Numbered from the stretch's first letter, positions 43,501 through 55,141 are shown. The stretch: 64,000 nt of DNA from Porphyra umbilicalis (GCA_002049455.2 KV918767.1:428256-492255), one strand, 5' to 3'. Program-made: numbers and translations. Notes: a model not told the origin generated them from the letters alone.

Positions 43501-44640
43501 ATTAGGTATGCTGGTAGGAGAGAAAGACGTGGACGTGTTGGCAGTGGCAGGGACTGGGCGAGCAGACGGCGTGGCCGGCGCGGGGGCCGTCGTTGGAAGT
43601 GAAAAACAGAAAGATGGTTACAAAATGGAGCTGAAATGCGTAAAGTGTGATGTATTGACGGCTACTTTGGAACATGTTATGCAGTCCGAGGAGGATGTGC
43701 AGGCGAATGGTCTGCGCGAGGAGGCAGCTGTCCAGCGAAAAAGTAAATATCCTGTTGTTGAATATAGTCGTAAAAATGGTTCAGGTAAGCTTCTAAGTTC
43801 CGAAAGACCGTTTTGTGGTACTGCATGGCAGGTTTTCCATCTCATGATGTGTAGTTGCCCTCTATAATTGTTTCTGTGTCTTTCGCCTATCTTGTTTGTC
43901 TGTTCCGGCTGAGTCTATTCCTGCTACTGACGGACAGCTGATAGTATCTGCTGACTTGAAAGCTGTGGGTGGGTAAGGCATACATGGTCCGTGCAGAATG
44001 GCGCGTTAGGTCTACGAAAGCTGGCCACGAAACCAATATTATCATAGTTTGCCACGATACCAAGAGGTCTTCGGAGAGCGTAGTGAGCAGAACCAAGAGG
44101 TCGGCGGAGAGCGTTGTGAGCAGGTAAAACCATCGCGCCTTCATGCCTTCCGCATCCCTGCGTACACTTACCCGCCGTCATGCAACCCACTTCACATCAG
44201 CTCAGAACCTACTCAACATCCACTCAATAAAGGCTCAGAGACGCATCCCGCGTACACCCACATGCGACACGGCTCGCCTTCGAAGTCCACCCCCACCTCC
44301 TCGTCCCTAGCTTTCTACCAGAGGGAATGGAATCCACGAATACAGTACAATTTGCCATGTGCCTCACTGCAGCGTTTAGGTCGCGCAGTCCAGCGCGCAC
44401 ACGTCGACATACCGGAAATCTCCAAAAAAGCTGCGAAATCTCAGCATGCCTCGTTGCTGCGACTTCAAGCGATACCGGCTGCTCATATACGCATCCCACT
44501 TGACGCACTCCATGAAGGCATACAAGATGCTCTTCCTGGAAACGGGGGGACAGCGTAGTGTAGTGCTCCACGAAAAGCAACATTTTCTAAATGCTCCTCC
44601 GTGCGATCGCGGCCACGTCTTCGGTCCATACTGCACACCC
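40561..44640. other. Long stretch with weak ORFs only
   Basis: 42860-42520 on the minus strand reads LILAHFNVLGPGFYGVYY, RVAVNHFNLGQTF and DVGRDVRCIAQAKH, which looks like real but decayed protein of unknown type, perhaps from a transposon. 43178-43867 (+) is open but compositionally odd and ends KCVKCDV...CGTAWQVFH. 44064-44120 holds a 27-bp tandem repeat (GAGCAGAACCAAGAGGTC). No family recognised. Confidence 0.3.
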
Positions 44641-45370
44641 CTAGTTTCTATTCTACCGACCGCATCATTTGATGCGATTCGCATTAATTGATGCAGGTTT
44701 TCTGTCCTCTGCTACGAGAGAATGGCTGCTCCGTTTTCCGTTCTGACGGCAGGAAAGCGTCCTGCTTAGGATTTTTATCCTTGGGGTAGAAGGAGGCTGC
44801 CCAGAACATATTTTTTCCTTCCCATACAGGCGATGTCGCTGAACCACTCAGCAGACCATCCTGTCATGTCCCTCCCTCCCTCCGCCCCATACGAAGCAGA
44901 GCTCTTCATGGGTTGTCCGGCTCCAGGAGACTCCACGTACTCTTTCTATGTGACACGGAGGTGTCCCGAGGCAGAAGCAACACGTTCGGACAGCCTCCGC
45001 ACGTCAAGCAAGACGAGCACGCGGGGCCCCCACAGTGGCTGTTGCAAGTTCAAATCGACGTATTTGGGGGTTCTGGAGGGGGGGAGGGGGGGGGGGCGAT
45101 GCTCGGCCCCGCCGGCAGATGCCCTCTGAGTGGGCTTTCATACTTTTTTTTCATACGAGGGTCATCCTCAACTGGTCTTCTTTACGCTGGGCTGACAAGG
45201 CGATCACCAACCTCAATATTGCCGACGAGAACAGCAACAACGTGAGCTCATAGGTTCCAAAAGGGCCGATTTCCCACTCAGAAGCCCCGGAAACCGCGAT
45301 TCCGACACCGCATCATTGGATGCGCAGGACCGCATCATTTGATGCGATTCTGCGGTAGAAAAGACACTAG
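44641..45370. mobile_element. 730-bp non-autonomous element with subterminal GCATCATTTGATGC motifs
   Basis: Begins CTAGTTTCTATTCTACCG and ends with a 15/18 inverted match (reverse complement CTAGTGTCTTTTCTACCG). Just inside both ends sits ACCGCATCATTTGATGCG, itself palindromic; the right end has two copies. The interior has no coding content. Looks like a DNA transposon derivative of unassigned superfamily. Confidence 0.55.
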
Positions 45371-47800
45371 AACGCAGTCTCGGCGTCCTGCGCTGCGGTT
45401 GTCGGACGATAGACGCCATGTACCGGCCGTCGCCCTGCAGCTGAGCACGGCACGGAAATATTTCTTCGCCCACAATATCGTTAGAAGGCCTTGTACGCCC
45501 TCGTCTTGGAGCTCTTTTCAAAGAACCGCTCCGTATTATCTTGCTCGACGGTTATTATACCACGGGTGTCGACTTACGCGGGTTGGGGCGAAGAAATTAG
45601 CAACGTGCCCGGGATTGAGCTAGTTCCCAATTCCCACGGGGGATTGTCGGAGAAAATCGGAATCCTGCCGGAGATCCGTGTCCGGCGGCGCCCAGCTGCC
45701 TCGAGCAGCCCCCCCACCCGTGGCCACACGGGCGGGCTGTCCGGACTGACCTCACAGCCGCGTAAGGGCGACGCGCCCGCGTCACCCCCTGCTTCCTCTG
45801 GCTCCGCACGTCTGCTGTTTTTCCGCCCTGGCGGAAAAACGGCGTCCACACGCTCAGGGTGGGCGTGACGAAGATTCGGACCTTATGGTCTACACCGCAT
45901 TTGGCGAGCGGCTTCTTTGAGTTTTGTCTCGCCGCGCCGGCCTTTCAGGCTACCGCTACAACTGGGGCGATCACCCAAACCCCTGTCCTCCTGCTCTTTC
46001 TCCTGCTCCTTGGTGTGGGCCTGGCGCTGCCCGCGCCGAGGTGCCCCCCAGTACCGTCGGCCGTCACGCCGTGGTCGGGGAGTGGGGATGGCCGGCGGGG
46101 TGTGCGCCCGCCCCCGTCGTCGGCGACGCCGCCAAGGCCGTCCTCGTGGCCGCGATTAGTGTCGCAGCGGCCCCCAGCTCAGCCCAAATCGACACACGCT
46201 AAGACGACAAGGCTGCCACCCGGCCCAACACCCGCGCCCGAAACGCACCGAACGAGATCACAGAGGCCGTAGGGTCAGAAGGGGGGGCGTTTGGGGGGGG
46301 GAGAACGAGCGAGGGCGACGCGACGGCCATGGACGGCGTAGGGTCGGTTGACGGCGAGCACGTCGAGGTCTACGACTCGACGGGCCCGTCGTCGCGTTGG
46401 CGCTGACACGCCGCCCTTCGGGACGCCTTCCAACCCGCCACCATCCGTGCCGTGCGGGCCACCAGGCTCGCCATCTTCGGCTGCTAGCTCCCGCCCTAGC
46501 ACTGGGCCTTCCTAGCTCCCTTTGAGGTGGTTGGGGACACTGGATTTGCGGGCATGGTCGCGCTTTGCGGCGACACGGCGTCGGCGGAGCTGTCCTTTGT
46601 CTACAACTTGGCCGCCTGGTTGCAGCAGTTGCACAACAGGCAGCGGTCGCGCGAATGCGTCGACGAGAGGGCGGGGCGGGCCGTCTCGTCTTTTGACATG
46701 CGCACACGGGTGGCTTTGCACCAACTGGTCACGCTTGTGAGCACAAAGTACAAAGCGCTCACCCTGGCCACTTACGAGAAGTCGGCGGCCGCGTTGCTGC
46801 ACTGCTCGACGTGTGGGGCGATGGAACCGCAACGGTCTGTGCCGCGCGCGGGACTCTCCCAAAGAGGCTTGAACGACCTGCCACGTCCGCACCGCCGTCT
46901 GGCGGCACGGTGCGCGGCGCGCCGCCTCCATCGTGAAAGGGGCGGTGGAGGGCGAGGGCAACGAGGAGGACCGAAACAAGGGCAAGAACACGGCGGACCG
47001 GCCGCGCCAGGGAAGGCGCAACAGGGCGGCCTAGCGCAGGCGGCCAACGGCGCCTCCAACCCCTCGCCACCCCGGGGGCCGGGCCTGTCCCCTTGCCTGC
47101 CGGGGGATAGAGCCGCATCCTTGGCAAGCACCCGCCGCCGTCGGCGGTCAGACGCGGTGGCTCAGCGGGGCGCGCGGCTCACTCGGTTGTCGGGGGCGGG
47201 TGGGCACCGCCCTCACCCACACGCCGCGGCGGCCTCGCGTCCCAACCTGCGCGGCCCACGGCTTGCCCACTGCCGCGCTCGAGGGTCCTTTGTGTTTTGA
47301 TCGGGTCTTTGGCACCCGCCTTCGTGCCTCGGCCGACGGCGGGTGTACTCTATCTGTTGGCATACACGGACTCCCGTCCTTTCCGTAGAAACCTTAGTGA
47401 TTGCCTCAGTTTATCTCCGACCAGCACCTCCGCCATTTTGCGACGACAGAGTGCGGTAACTTTCCGGTCTTCTGTCTATGGGAACGTCAGTGAAGACTTT
47501 GTAAAACAGGAGAGGGTGCCCGCAGGAGCAGTCCTCGACACCGACACCCGCAGTTCCGGACGAAAGGAAGACTCATAGGTCGCGATCAGCTCCGCCCGGT
47601 ACTTTTTGGCAATGCTGTTCATCACAGCAGCATGTGGGGACGAGTGGGACTTGATCAGAGGTGGAAGAGTGCCAATGTCTCGTTCCATAACAAACTGCCA
47701 GTAGCTGCATATAGGCCCGCACGCCGTGATGTTGCGCTTGACTTCAAGAAGACCAACGATGGTAGGCCTGCAAAGAGCGAGGTATTTGATATATTGCTGA
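45371..47800. other. Weak coding remnants only
   Basis: 46527-46760 (+) reads GMVALCGDTASAELSFVYNL and RVALHQLVTLVSTKYKALTL, plausible decayed protein of unknown type, before Arg/Pro-rich sequence. 47476-47688 (-) reads MNSIAKKYRAELIATYES-like residues. No family recognised and no element ends found. Confidence 0.3.
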
Positions 47801-47838
47801 CCTCCAAAATGGCGGTTGCAGAGTAAGCGGTTGCAGAG
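47801..47838. mobile_element. Solitary terminus of the CACTC-type element family
   Basis: The sequence CCTCCAAAATGGCGGTTGCA followed by GAGTAAGCGGTTGCAGAGTG matches the right end of the element at 51738-54568. No matching left end was found upstream, so this is a fragment or an end whose partner has diverged. Confidence 0.5.
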
Positions 47839-48333
47839 TGTAATCGAGATACACGAATTTCCTAATGAAAGTTGAATCGCTTTCAGGTCTTTTCGGGCTC
47901 GTCAAATGCAGGCATTCACACGCAAGTCCGCCTTGGTCAGCTCAATGGCATCCCAATTCCGATGGGGCCTTATTCAACCTGCACCACAGGCAATGCGGTC
48001 GCTGACAGAAGCGACGAGATCCACGCCGATCCGTCGTCGTCCGCACATGCCAGGACCCGGTTCGCGATGCGTCGTCCATGCCCGACCACGAGGCGTGCTC
48101 GTAGCGACTGCCACCACTTTTTGCACGTATCCAGCACATCCTATTGTGATGGAGTCTCCAGCCCACGAAGGTGTGTGACGGCGGATCCTATTGCACTCTC
48201 TCACTGTGCGGCTGGCTGGCCCGATCTGCCGTACCGACACGTCGGTCACCTTGAGCAGTCCTGTGCCTTGTTTGTTCTCTCGCCCGTCACCTGGCTTCGT
48301 GTTCTCGGATGCTAATCGTTTTTTTGCCGTTCA

Positions 48334-49374
48334 GTTGACGCGTCGGTGTCTCGTCAGTGTCGTGGATGCGCGTTGACGGATCATGACGCCCGGCGATGCC
48401 CCAACATCAAGAGTCCCGAGCACCCGTGCGTGTGGCAACAGACGATTTGCACAACGTGCAGCAAAGAGTGCTCCAAGTGCGGCAACAAAGGCCACACCGA
48501 GTTTTCCGTAACGGCCCCCATCCCCGAGAAGGACTCCCCGACTTTTGCGTGCCCAATGCTGGATATGGACGAGCAGCAAGCTCATGTGCGCGTCCTCATG
48601 AAGGAGCTGCCGCTCACAGCCGCGCAGCAAAAGAACCTGCGCTCGTCCGCCAAGCGGCGTCTGGCGGCGATGCGCTCCTCTGGCACCTCCAACGGCACGC
48701 AATTCGCGACGCACGCCGCACAGGCCGACCTAGTGGACCTGGCGGGGCTGGGCGGCGCGTCGTCGTCCCCGAGCACCCGGACGGCGGAGGCGGGAGCCGC
48801 CGCGGCCATGGATGAGGATGCATCGCGCGCTGCGGCGCGCGTTGTGAGTGCCTACGTGTCCGACACGACCCACTCTTCCGCCGCAGCGTCCGTGAATCCC
48901 CTTCCGGGTGTTATTGCCGACGGCGTGCTTGCCGCAGACCGGGCGTCAACCTACACGCTCATCGTTGCGGCGCTGTCGACAAAACGAAATTACTCGCCTA
49001 TGCTGAACGCGGCGGTGCGTCGCGCGCTGAAAAAGGTCGGCGTGTCGCGGGGCGGCGGCGCGACGACAGATGTTCCTGGGTCCGCCAACCCGTTCTTCAA
49101 ACGGAGCGAGGTGCAGCTGCGTACGGCCGCGACCAGGTACACGCAGCAGCTAGACCCAGCTATTCTGACACAGGTACGTGACGCACTGACATTGTTCGCC
49201 ATCAAGCGATTTTTCAACAGGGCAGGCATGACGTCGGGCGCTCTGACCTGCGGTGAGGTCGAAGAGAATTTGGTGCAGTGTGCGCGGGAGTCGGGGCTCG
49301 AGGCTCTACCTGTTATTGTCGTGCTGACGCAGTTTGTGCGAGAGCTGCGCATGGGGACTGTCAACGTGGAGTGA
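48334..49374 (+). CDS. CCHC zinc-knuckle protein, probably from a mobile element
   Basis: Open for about 340 codons to TGA at 49372. It starts DASVSRQCRGCALTDHDARRC, a CX2CX4HX4C knuckle, and then has a second Cys cluster CTTCSKECSKCGNKGH. The rest is Ala/Ser-rich with helical segments: LPLTAAQQKNLRSSAKRRL, YTLIVAALSTKRNYSPMLNA, RTAATRYTQQLDPAILTQV, ALTLFAIKRFFNRAG and VIVVLTQFVRELRMG. No ATG is at the front. TTTTTTTTGCCGTTCAG just upstream is a good splice acceptor, so a 5' exon is possible. The knuckle suits a nucleic-acid-binding protein of a transposable element, including Gag-type origins. No polymerase or integrase was found nearby. Confidence 0.5.
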   Translation, partial: VDASVSRQCRGCALTDHDARRCPNIKSPEHPCVWQQTICTTCSKECSKCGNKGHTEFSVTAPIPEKDSPTFACPMLDMDEQQAHVRVLMKELPLTAAQQKNLRSSAKRRLAAMRSSGTSNGTQFATHAAQADLVDLAGLGGASSSPSTRTAEAGAAAAMDEDASRAAARVVSAYVSDTTHSSAAASVNPLPGVIADGVLAADRASTYTLIVAALSTKRNYSPMLNAAVRRALKKVGVSRGGGATTDVPGSANPFFKRSEVQLRTAATRYTQQLDPAILTQVRDALTLFAIKRFFNRAGMTSGALTCGEVEENLVQCARESGLEALPVIVVLTQFVRELRMGTVNVE

Positions 49375-50239
49375 CGGACAGGGGCTTCGGAATGATGATT
49401 CGGATAAAGCACCGTTCTGTAAGCAGCAGCTTCCTGCCCGCAGCAACATCTTATGTTCATCAGTCTTTTCACGAGGAGACTGAGCATGAGGTGAGCTTTC
49501 CAGCAGTGTCTTCCGTTTTTCTCTCACATTGGATGGCGAGATGATTCCAACGGATGCATCCGGATATATCTGGATATATCCCAGATTCTGCTGAAAATCC
49601 CGGATTCTGAAAGGCCCTGGTGACGGATGCATCTGGGTTTTTGACTCCCAGTGTTCACATGAATTATGGTGCACACGCCAAACAGACACACAGCCACACA
49701 GGTCGAACACGAGATATCGTTGCGGCGATCCACCTCTGCGGTCACCTCGCGGCACCCTCGGGCAGGCCAAGTACGACCGAGCGGACCCATTGAGACAGAC
49801 AGGTGACCACACTTCACTCTGCCGCGCGCGTGTCGTGCGGAACGCGCCGCCACCGGAACCACCACACGCGCACGGCCGAGCGTCTTCACTCGACGAGGAG
49901 CACCGCGTCATCCCCTAGCCCGCAACCCCCCCCCCCCCCCGCGCCGCATCGCGGGAACTATGACACCGACCTCCCTCCGTGCAGTGGAGGGTAGCCGTGC
50001 GGCGGCGCCGCTGTGGTGCGCCGCCGCCGCCGCCGCCACGAGGTGGGCGGCGACGCCGCGGGCGGCGAGCGGCGGGTGGCAGCGGGCGGCGGCAAGGTCG
50101 GCGCTGCGGCGGTGGTGGCGGTTGCGCGGCCGGCGGGCCGCGCCAGGACGCGCGTGTCAGCGGGGGGGGGCGGGGGCAGGGTGCTGTCGTTTCAATGATT
50201 TGTCACTTTTTGGGTCTGTCGATTTTGCTGTCATGTTGT
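49375..50239. other. No gene recognised
   Basis: 49550-49620 has short direct and inverted repeats (CCGGATATATCTGGATATATCC). 49930-50180 is GC-rich low complexity with C and G tracts. Confidence 0.4.
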
Positions 50240-51262
50240 TTATTGCGGCACATAGGCTGTGTAGCGGCGAACGACGGCCTTCACAAAGGCAGCGCACATG
50301 TCATTTTTCACGTGGAGAAGCATGGCTGTGAGTGCTGTGAATGTCCAGGCCGAGAATTGGTCGGACGTCACATTGCGTCGCAGCCAGCTACTCCCGACGG
50401 AAAAGACATCCTCCACCGGATTAAAGTCTGGACTGTACGGGGGCAAGAAGCGCACCCTCATCCTAGCTGCCTCCACGACTGCGACCGCGAGATTGTCGTG
50501 CACGCGGGCGCTGTGGAGGATCAGCACGCAATTCGGCACTAGCTCGTCCCAAGGGAGGGCGGGGTTGTACTCGTTCTTGGAACGCAGGACCGAGTTGATC
50601 AAATACAGCAAAGTGTCAACGGAGGACTGTCCAGGGGGCGTCTTCGTCAGCTTCCAGTCCACCAGCCCGCCGTGCGCCATGGCCACGATGAAACTCATTG
50701 CGACGCCCCTGGAAGCGTCAATGTAGGTCTCTGCCCGGGCGCCACGCAACGCCCACGCCCACCTGCGGTTGGCCGCCCGTCCGCGGCGGTGCGCCTCATC
50801 GACGTACACGCGATATTCCAACGGGATGACCCACTGGGCAGCCAGCCATGCGGCCCGCGCGGCCTCATTTCGTTGCCGAAAGTTCATCTGGATGACCTTG
50901 CGCGTGATGCCATTGGACGCGAGGATACGCCGCACAGACTCAGGCGACACTCGCACGTCGTCCGCCATCAGGGCCTGCACCTCATTGACGACGACGGTCG
51001 CCTCATCGAGGAGGGCCTCCGGGTACGCCTCGACGGCGGAACATACGGCACCGCCAATGCCCTCGTGATTGCGCAGGTTGTCCTCGTAGACTACGCGGGT
51101 ATCCATGTTGCGGTGGATGTCCCCGTGAACGCGCTCGTACAACAGAAAGCGCTCTGCCGAGCGCAAAGAGATATGCAGCTCGGCGGCCGCGACAGCGACT
51201 GGCTTGTGAAGCTCAACCACTTGGTAGACAAGTTCCCGCCGCATGTCGTCTGGAATCGTCAT
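50240..51262 (-). pseudogene. IS630/Tc1-mariner-type transposase, full length but catalytic Asp replaced
   Basis: Plain DNA transposon gene. A continuous ORF of 340 codons from the ATG at 51262 (MTIPDDMRRELVYQVVEL). An N-terminal helix-turn-helix (VAVAAAELHISLRSAERFL) is followed by a second (RVSPESVRRILASNGITRKV). DDE core: first Asp in YVDEAH (residue 155), and the Glu in SPDFNPVEDVFS (284). The second catalytic position, normally LDNARIH, is LHSARVH, so Asp 250 is His (CAC for GAC). The frame is otherwise intact. The closest type is the IS630-Tc1-mariner superfamily (DDE_3) rather than animal mariner. Terminal inverted repeats were not found by eye. Confidence 0.85.
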
Positions 51263-51264
51263 CG

Positions 51265-51340
51265 TGGGGGGTCAAAGGGAGGACAGGGGGTCAAGGGGGG
51301 GGCAGGGGGTCAAAGGCGCGACGGGGGGTCGAAAGGGATG
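51265..51340. repeat. G-rich tandem repeat directly upstream of the transposase start
   Basis: Four imperfect units of 18-20 bp built on GGGGGGTCAAAGG, beginning two bases before the ATG on the coding strand's upstream side. The four G runs could form a G-quadruplex. Position suggests leader or promoter sequence of the transposase, but may be coincidence. Confidence 0.6.
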
Positions 51341-51737
51341 GGCCACGCGAGAGGGAACAGAGGCTGACGAAAAATGCGATGGTGACTTGCATCTGCCAAG
51401 ACAGAGGCGTGATGAAAGACTGTATCGCAGCTCGAGAAATCTTCCGTTTTCTGAATATCTCTGTGTTTTTGTGTGGGCTTCGCCGCGATCGGCATCCTTT
51501 TCCAGGAAGGACGGGTTCGGAGGCGCGAGAATCTCACGGAATCTCCAAGAGGTTGCAGAGCGCCGCCTCACGAAGCACAACCGACAGCTGAGCAGCACAG
51601 AGCACGGATTTCAAAGTTTATCGGAGGAGCAGTGCACTGACAAAAACATTTAGACAGTGGAGCAAGTCGTTTCATCACTCTTTTTGTCAAAACTGCAGCG
51701 CCTCACAAAAGTTTACGGATTTCCGGACACATGCTCG
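51341..51737. other. Spacer between two transposons, no feature seen
   Basis: No ORF with motifs. Some A/T-rich sequence near 51640-51720. Confidence 0.4.
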
Positions 51738-54568
51738 CACTCTGCAACCACACTGCAACCGCCAATTTTTGGAGGTTAGCAATAGTAACCGTACGCCTTG
51801 AGGTAGAACAGCCGGCAGAACTCCCGCAGCTCCTTATCCATATTGCGAAAATCCTCTTTGGTCTTCCTTAGGGGAGCGAAAATGACCCGAAATGCCCTGG
51901 GAGGCTCATGAAAATCGCGTAGGCTTCGTTAGGGATGCGGCCAGCAAGAACAGCCGGCCATGTGCTCAGAGTTTAAAACATCCAGTCCATTGCCTTGTAC
52001 GACTTGTAGTGTGTTGCGATGCTCCAAAAGCAGCGGGCCTGCTCCAGTGCTACTGTTGCACGTGCGGCGGCTACAATAAGCCCAGCAGCCGTCACAATGG
52101 CCTCACTTATCGCCCATTGGTGCGCTGACCCGTCAGAGGTCTTGCGCTTCCCGGACAAGAGACGCCAGAGGTTGGGCACGACATTCAGGAGGGTAAGGGG
52201 TATGACATCGTACGTTGATACCATGGGTCCCAAGCCTCAGAAGTACTTCATGTTCGGGTACATGGTGCGACGGCGATAGCTGGGGCAGAAAACCATGGCG
52301 TAGCCGTTGAAGCCGGTCTTCCAGCAGATCTCTTCCACTAGTGCCTTCCTCCTCTTTTGCCGCCCGGCTTTCTCGATCTTCTCCACGGCTTCGGTGATCG
52401 TCTCGATGACCCTCAGTTCTGCTGCTGCGTCTTCAAGCGGGAAAACAATTCTCACCGGTGACAGGATGTAGATAAGGGAAGTAGTAGTGCCGGTGCTGGG
52501 GGCTCCACTACCCACATAAGGGGTGGAAGCGGCCGGGTGACATCCCGTTGGACCCATTGGCGTTGCACAACTTGTCGCCGGCCCGAATGTCGGCAGTGAC
52601 TTGAAGCTGGAGGACACGCAGCTCATGAGCGGCGTCACTCCCATGCACCTTGAGCCCGCTGATGCCATTTTCCAGAACGTTAATGTCTTCCATGATGGGA
52701 TGTAGGAGCAAGTCAAGGTATTTGGGCTTCCTGGGGCCCGAAGTTACAGTCACAAGTAGCTGAAAGGCCGTCTTCAATTGAGAGGAGATTGACATGCTTA
52801 GAATGGTGCCGATAAATGGCCACCCCTGGAAGCCTCCTAGGCGCTACGCCTCGAACCCGTGTGCCGAGATGCTTAGGGCGACGTCGGTGTCGGAATAAGT
52901 CTTGCCCATAGCCAGAAGGATGCGACAGATATCTGATTCGCACCAATCGTCACGCGACGTTGACCTAGAAGCCACGGCAAGTCGAGGTTGCCGCATCATG
53001 TCCATCATGTCATGTCCAATGTCCGGGTTCGCCAGCATGGTGGTCATTCACGCCGCAATGCTGATGAATTGAGTGGTCCTAGCCACCTTCTGGTCGGCGT
53101 AGAACCGATCTGACTTGAAAAATCTCGAAGACCGTCTGCTGGGAGCGCTTGCTCGTGTATGCGAGACGACCCTTGCGACAGCAGTCCACTACCGTCTCTT
53201 CCAGATGTACAGACTTGTGGATGTATTGGTTGAGCAGGAACGGTGACCTACGCTTCAGCGAGGAGTGCATCCTCTGCTTGAGGAAGGCTCCGGAACCCGA
53301 CCGTGAGACGCCGTTATCTGTTAAAAAGCGGAATGCCGAAATTTCGTCCACGTGCGACTCAAACATATCCGCGGGCAATTTCACCTCGTTCGTCTTACGG
53401 GATCCTTGCTTCACTGGGCCTTGTGGTGTAGGAGGCGCACTTCCCCCACCGACGAAACCCCCTGGCTCCTCAGCTACGGGGGCTTCTTCCTCGTCGGCGT
53501 TTTCGTTGTTCCAGTTCTCCTCGGCGTCCCCCGCGCCCGACCTTTCTTCATCATTCTCATGCTCGCCTTCGTCAGCATCAAGCACTTCGTTGTCATAAAG
53601 GTTGAAAGGTAGATCGTCAAGGCAGAGTCCAGTGCCACGGACAGTATCACTGCAGTATTACTTTGTATATTCGTCCGACAATTCGGACTCCTCTTCTGCT
53701 TCATACGCAGCTGCTGCAGTAACTTGTTGAACGCCTGCTGTCCAACATGGAGCATCATGCGCAATGCCATGATTCCTGTGACTTCCTCGAGACCCCTGGT
53801 TGGGACCTGCTGCACCTCGTCGGCCCCATACAGCCACGATAATGCTTCCAGCGCCAGCGATGCTGCCATCGACAGCATTGCGAGGAGGATTCTCGGTAGA
53901 CGAGACGGTGATGAGGCCAATCCCAAACCATCGGGGCCACCGACGTCAGGACCAGCATGCAGATTGCGCTGTTTGGAAGATCTACGCCGGTTGTTGCCGT
54001 GCCGGAACGAGGCTACCCGGCTCACCAACTCATATCCTGCGTTAGCTTTCCGGCAGTCGTGGCAGTAGCACTTCAGCTTTCCATCCATGGTAGGCTGGAG
54101 GTAGTCCGCAGATGATGGTCGCGTCGTGGCCTCTGGGGGAAACGCTTGCCAATCCCGAAGTCCCTGGGATTGGAAGTCACCGCCTGGTAAGGATGGTGGG
54201 GATGATGGTGATTGTGCGACTGGTGGGGATGGCGGTGGCAAAAGGGTGTTGGGTGCGATGACCGAGCAGAGACGATGCCAGTGGCGGTCAGGTGGTAGTG
54301 GCCGATCGCCTGCGGTCGCCGATTAGAAGCGACTGTGGGTGCCGGGCACGACGGCGGCGACGGTTTTGAATTCGTATGGCACTGGATCACCTGATGTTTC
54401 TCGAAGACTACTTTGACAAGTGCACTTCCAAGAGCCCACCGTCATGGGCTACATCAAAATAGATCTGACGTCTGAACAGCCGACAGTTTACAGCTGATAC
54501 TTTGGCCATTTACGGTTAAGTGTGTTGCGGTGTATTGCTAACCACCAAAAAATGGCGGTTGCAGAGTG
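51738..54568. mobile_element. CACTA-like DNA transposon, about 2.8 kb
   Basis: Left end CACTCTGCAACCACACTGCA... with GCCAATTTTTGGAGGTTAGC at 51761-51780. The right end at about 54531-54568 is its inverse (GCTAACCACC...TTTTGG-type core, ending GCAGAGTG), about 35 bp with few mismatches. The left end shows a small duplication of the CACTCTGCAAC tip. The interior carries minus-strand TNP2-like remnants. A CACTC terminus with a TNP2-like gene points to the CACTA/EnSpm superfamily. A 3-bp target duplication could not be fixed. Confidence 0.6.
52237..54241 (-). pseudogene. TNP2-like transposase remnant (CACTA superfamily)
   Basis: From 54241 the frame reads KLKCYCHDCRKANAGYELVS and RVASFRHGNNRR, the Cys-rich head common in TNP2 proteins. 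Then, after a frame change near 53585, an acidic stretch is followed by HVDEISAFRFLTDNGVSRSG and VVDCCRKGRLAYTSKRS, matching the YDCCxxGCxAFTG region of TNP2. The remainder (53047-52237) is split among three frames and ends KTGFNGYAMVFCPSYRRR. At least four frame breaks, so inactive. The catalytic core is mostly unreadable. Confidence 0.55.
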
Positions 54569-54648
54569 GTTTCAGTCATTCAACAGCGTACGTGGACCAA
54601 TAGAAAAACTAGGAATCATCTGAGCTCATTACAAAGTCTCCCCATGTA

Positions 54649-55141
54649 CAGTGCATTCTCGTTATAACGTCCACGCTGGTTCACATAAATCTGCCAGATT
54701 GAAGTTTGAAGTCGCTTGTATCCGATTCGCTGAAGAGATTTAAAGCCTTCGAACTACGCTGCGGCGGCTCGGTTTTTGAGGCTTCCTTTCAGTCTTGTCG
54801 CGTGCGATTGAAGCGTGAAGGGCGTTGTCACGATCATAATTAATTATCTGGCAGCGTCCCCCACTGCCCCAGCGCCTTTTCTCGGTCAGAATCCTGAGAC
54901 CGTTACCTGTCGGCTCACTCCGTCCTCACATTGTCTGATATGGAGCCCAACTGTCCCACACCACCAGGCCCCGCACCACCAAATTTGGAAGTGTCAGAGG
55001 CGGTCCGATCCAGAAGCCATGGCTTTTGAACAGCATCTGGCGCCTCAATTCGTTACCCAGCGCGCATATGATTCACGCCAACTTCGGTTTTGTTTCGCAT
55101 AAGTCTCTTGTATCCGTGGACGTTATACCGAGAATGCACTG
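54649..55141. mobile_element. 493-bp pogo/Tc1-like MITE with 27-bp inverted repeats
   Basis: Begins CAGTGCATTCTCGTTATAAC and ends with the inverse of the same 27 bases with one mismatch. TA flanks at 54647-54648 and 55142-55143. Shares its first 17 bases (one difference) with the 131-bp element at 27437. The interior has no coding motif. Confidence 0.85.
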
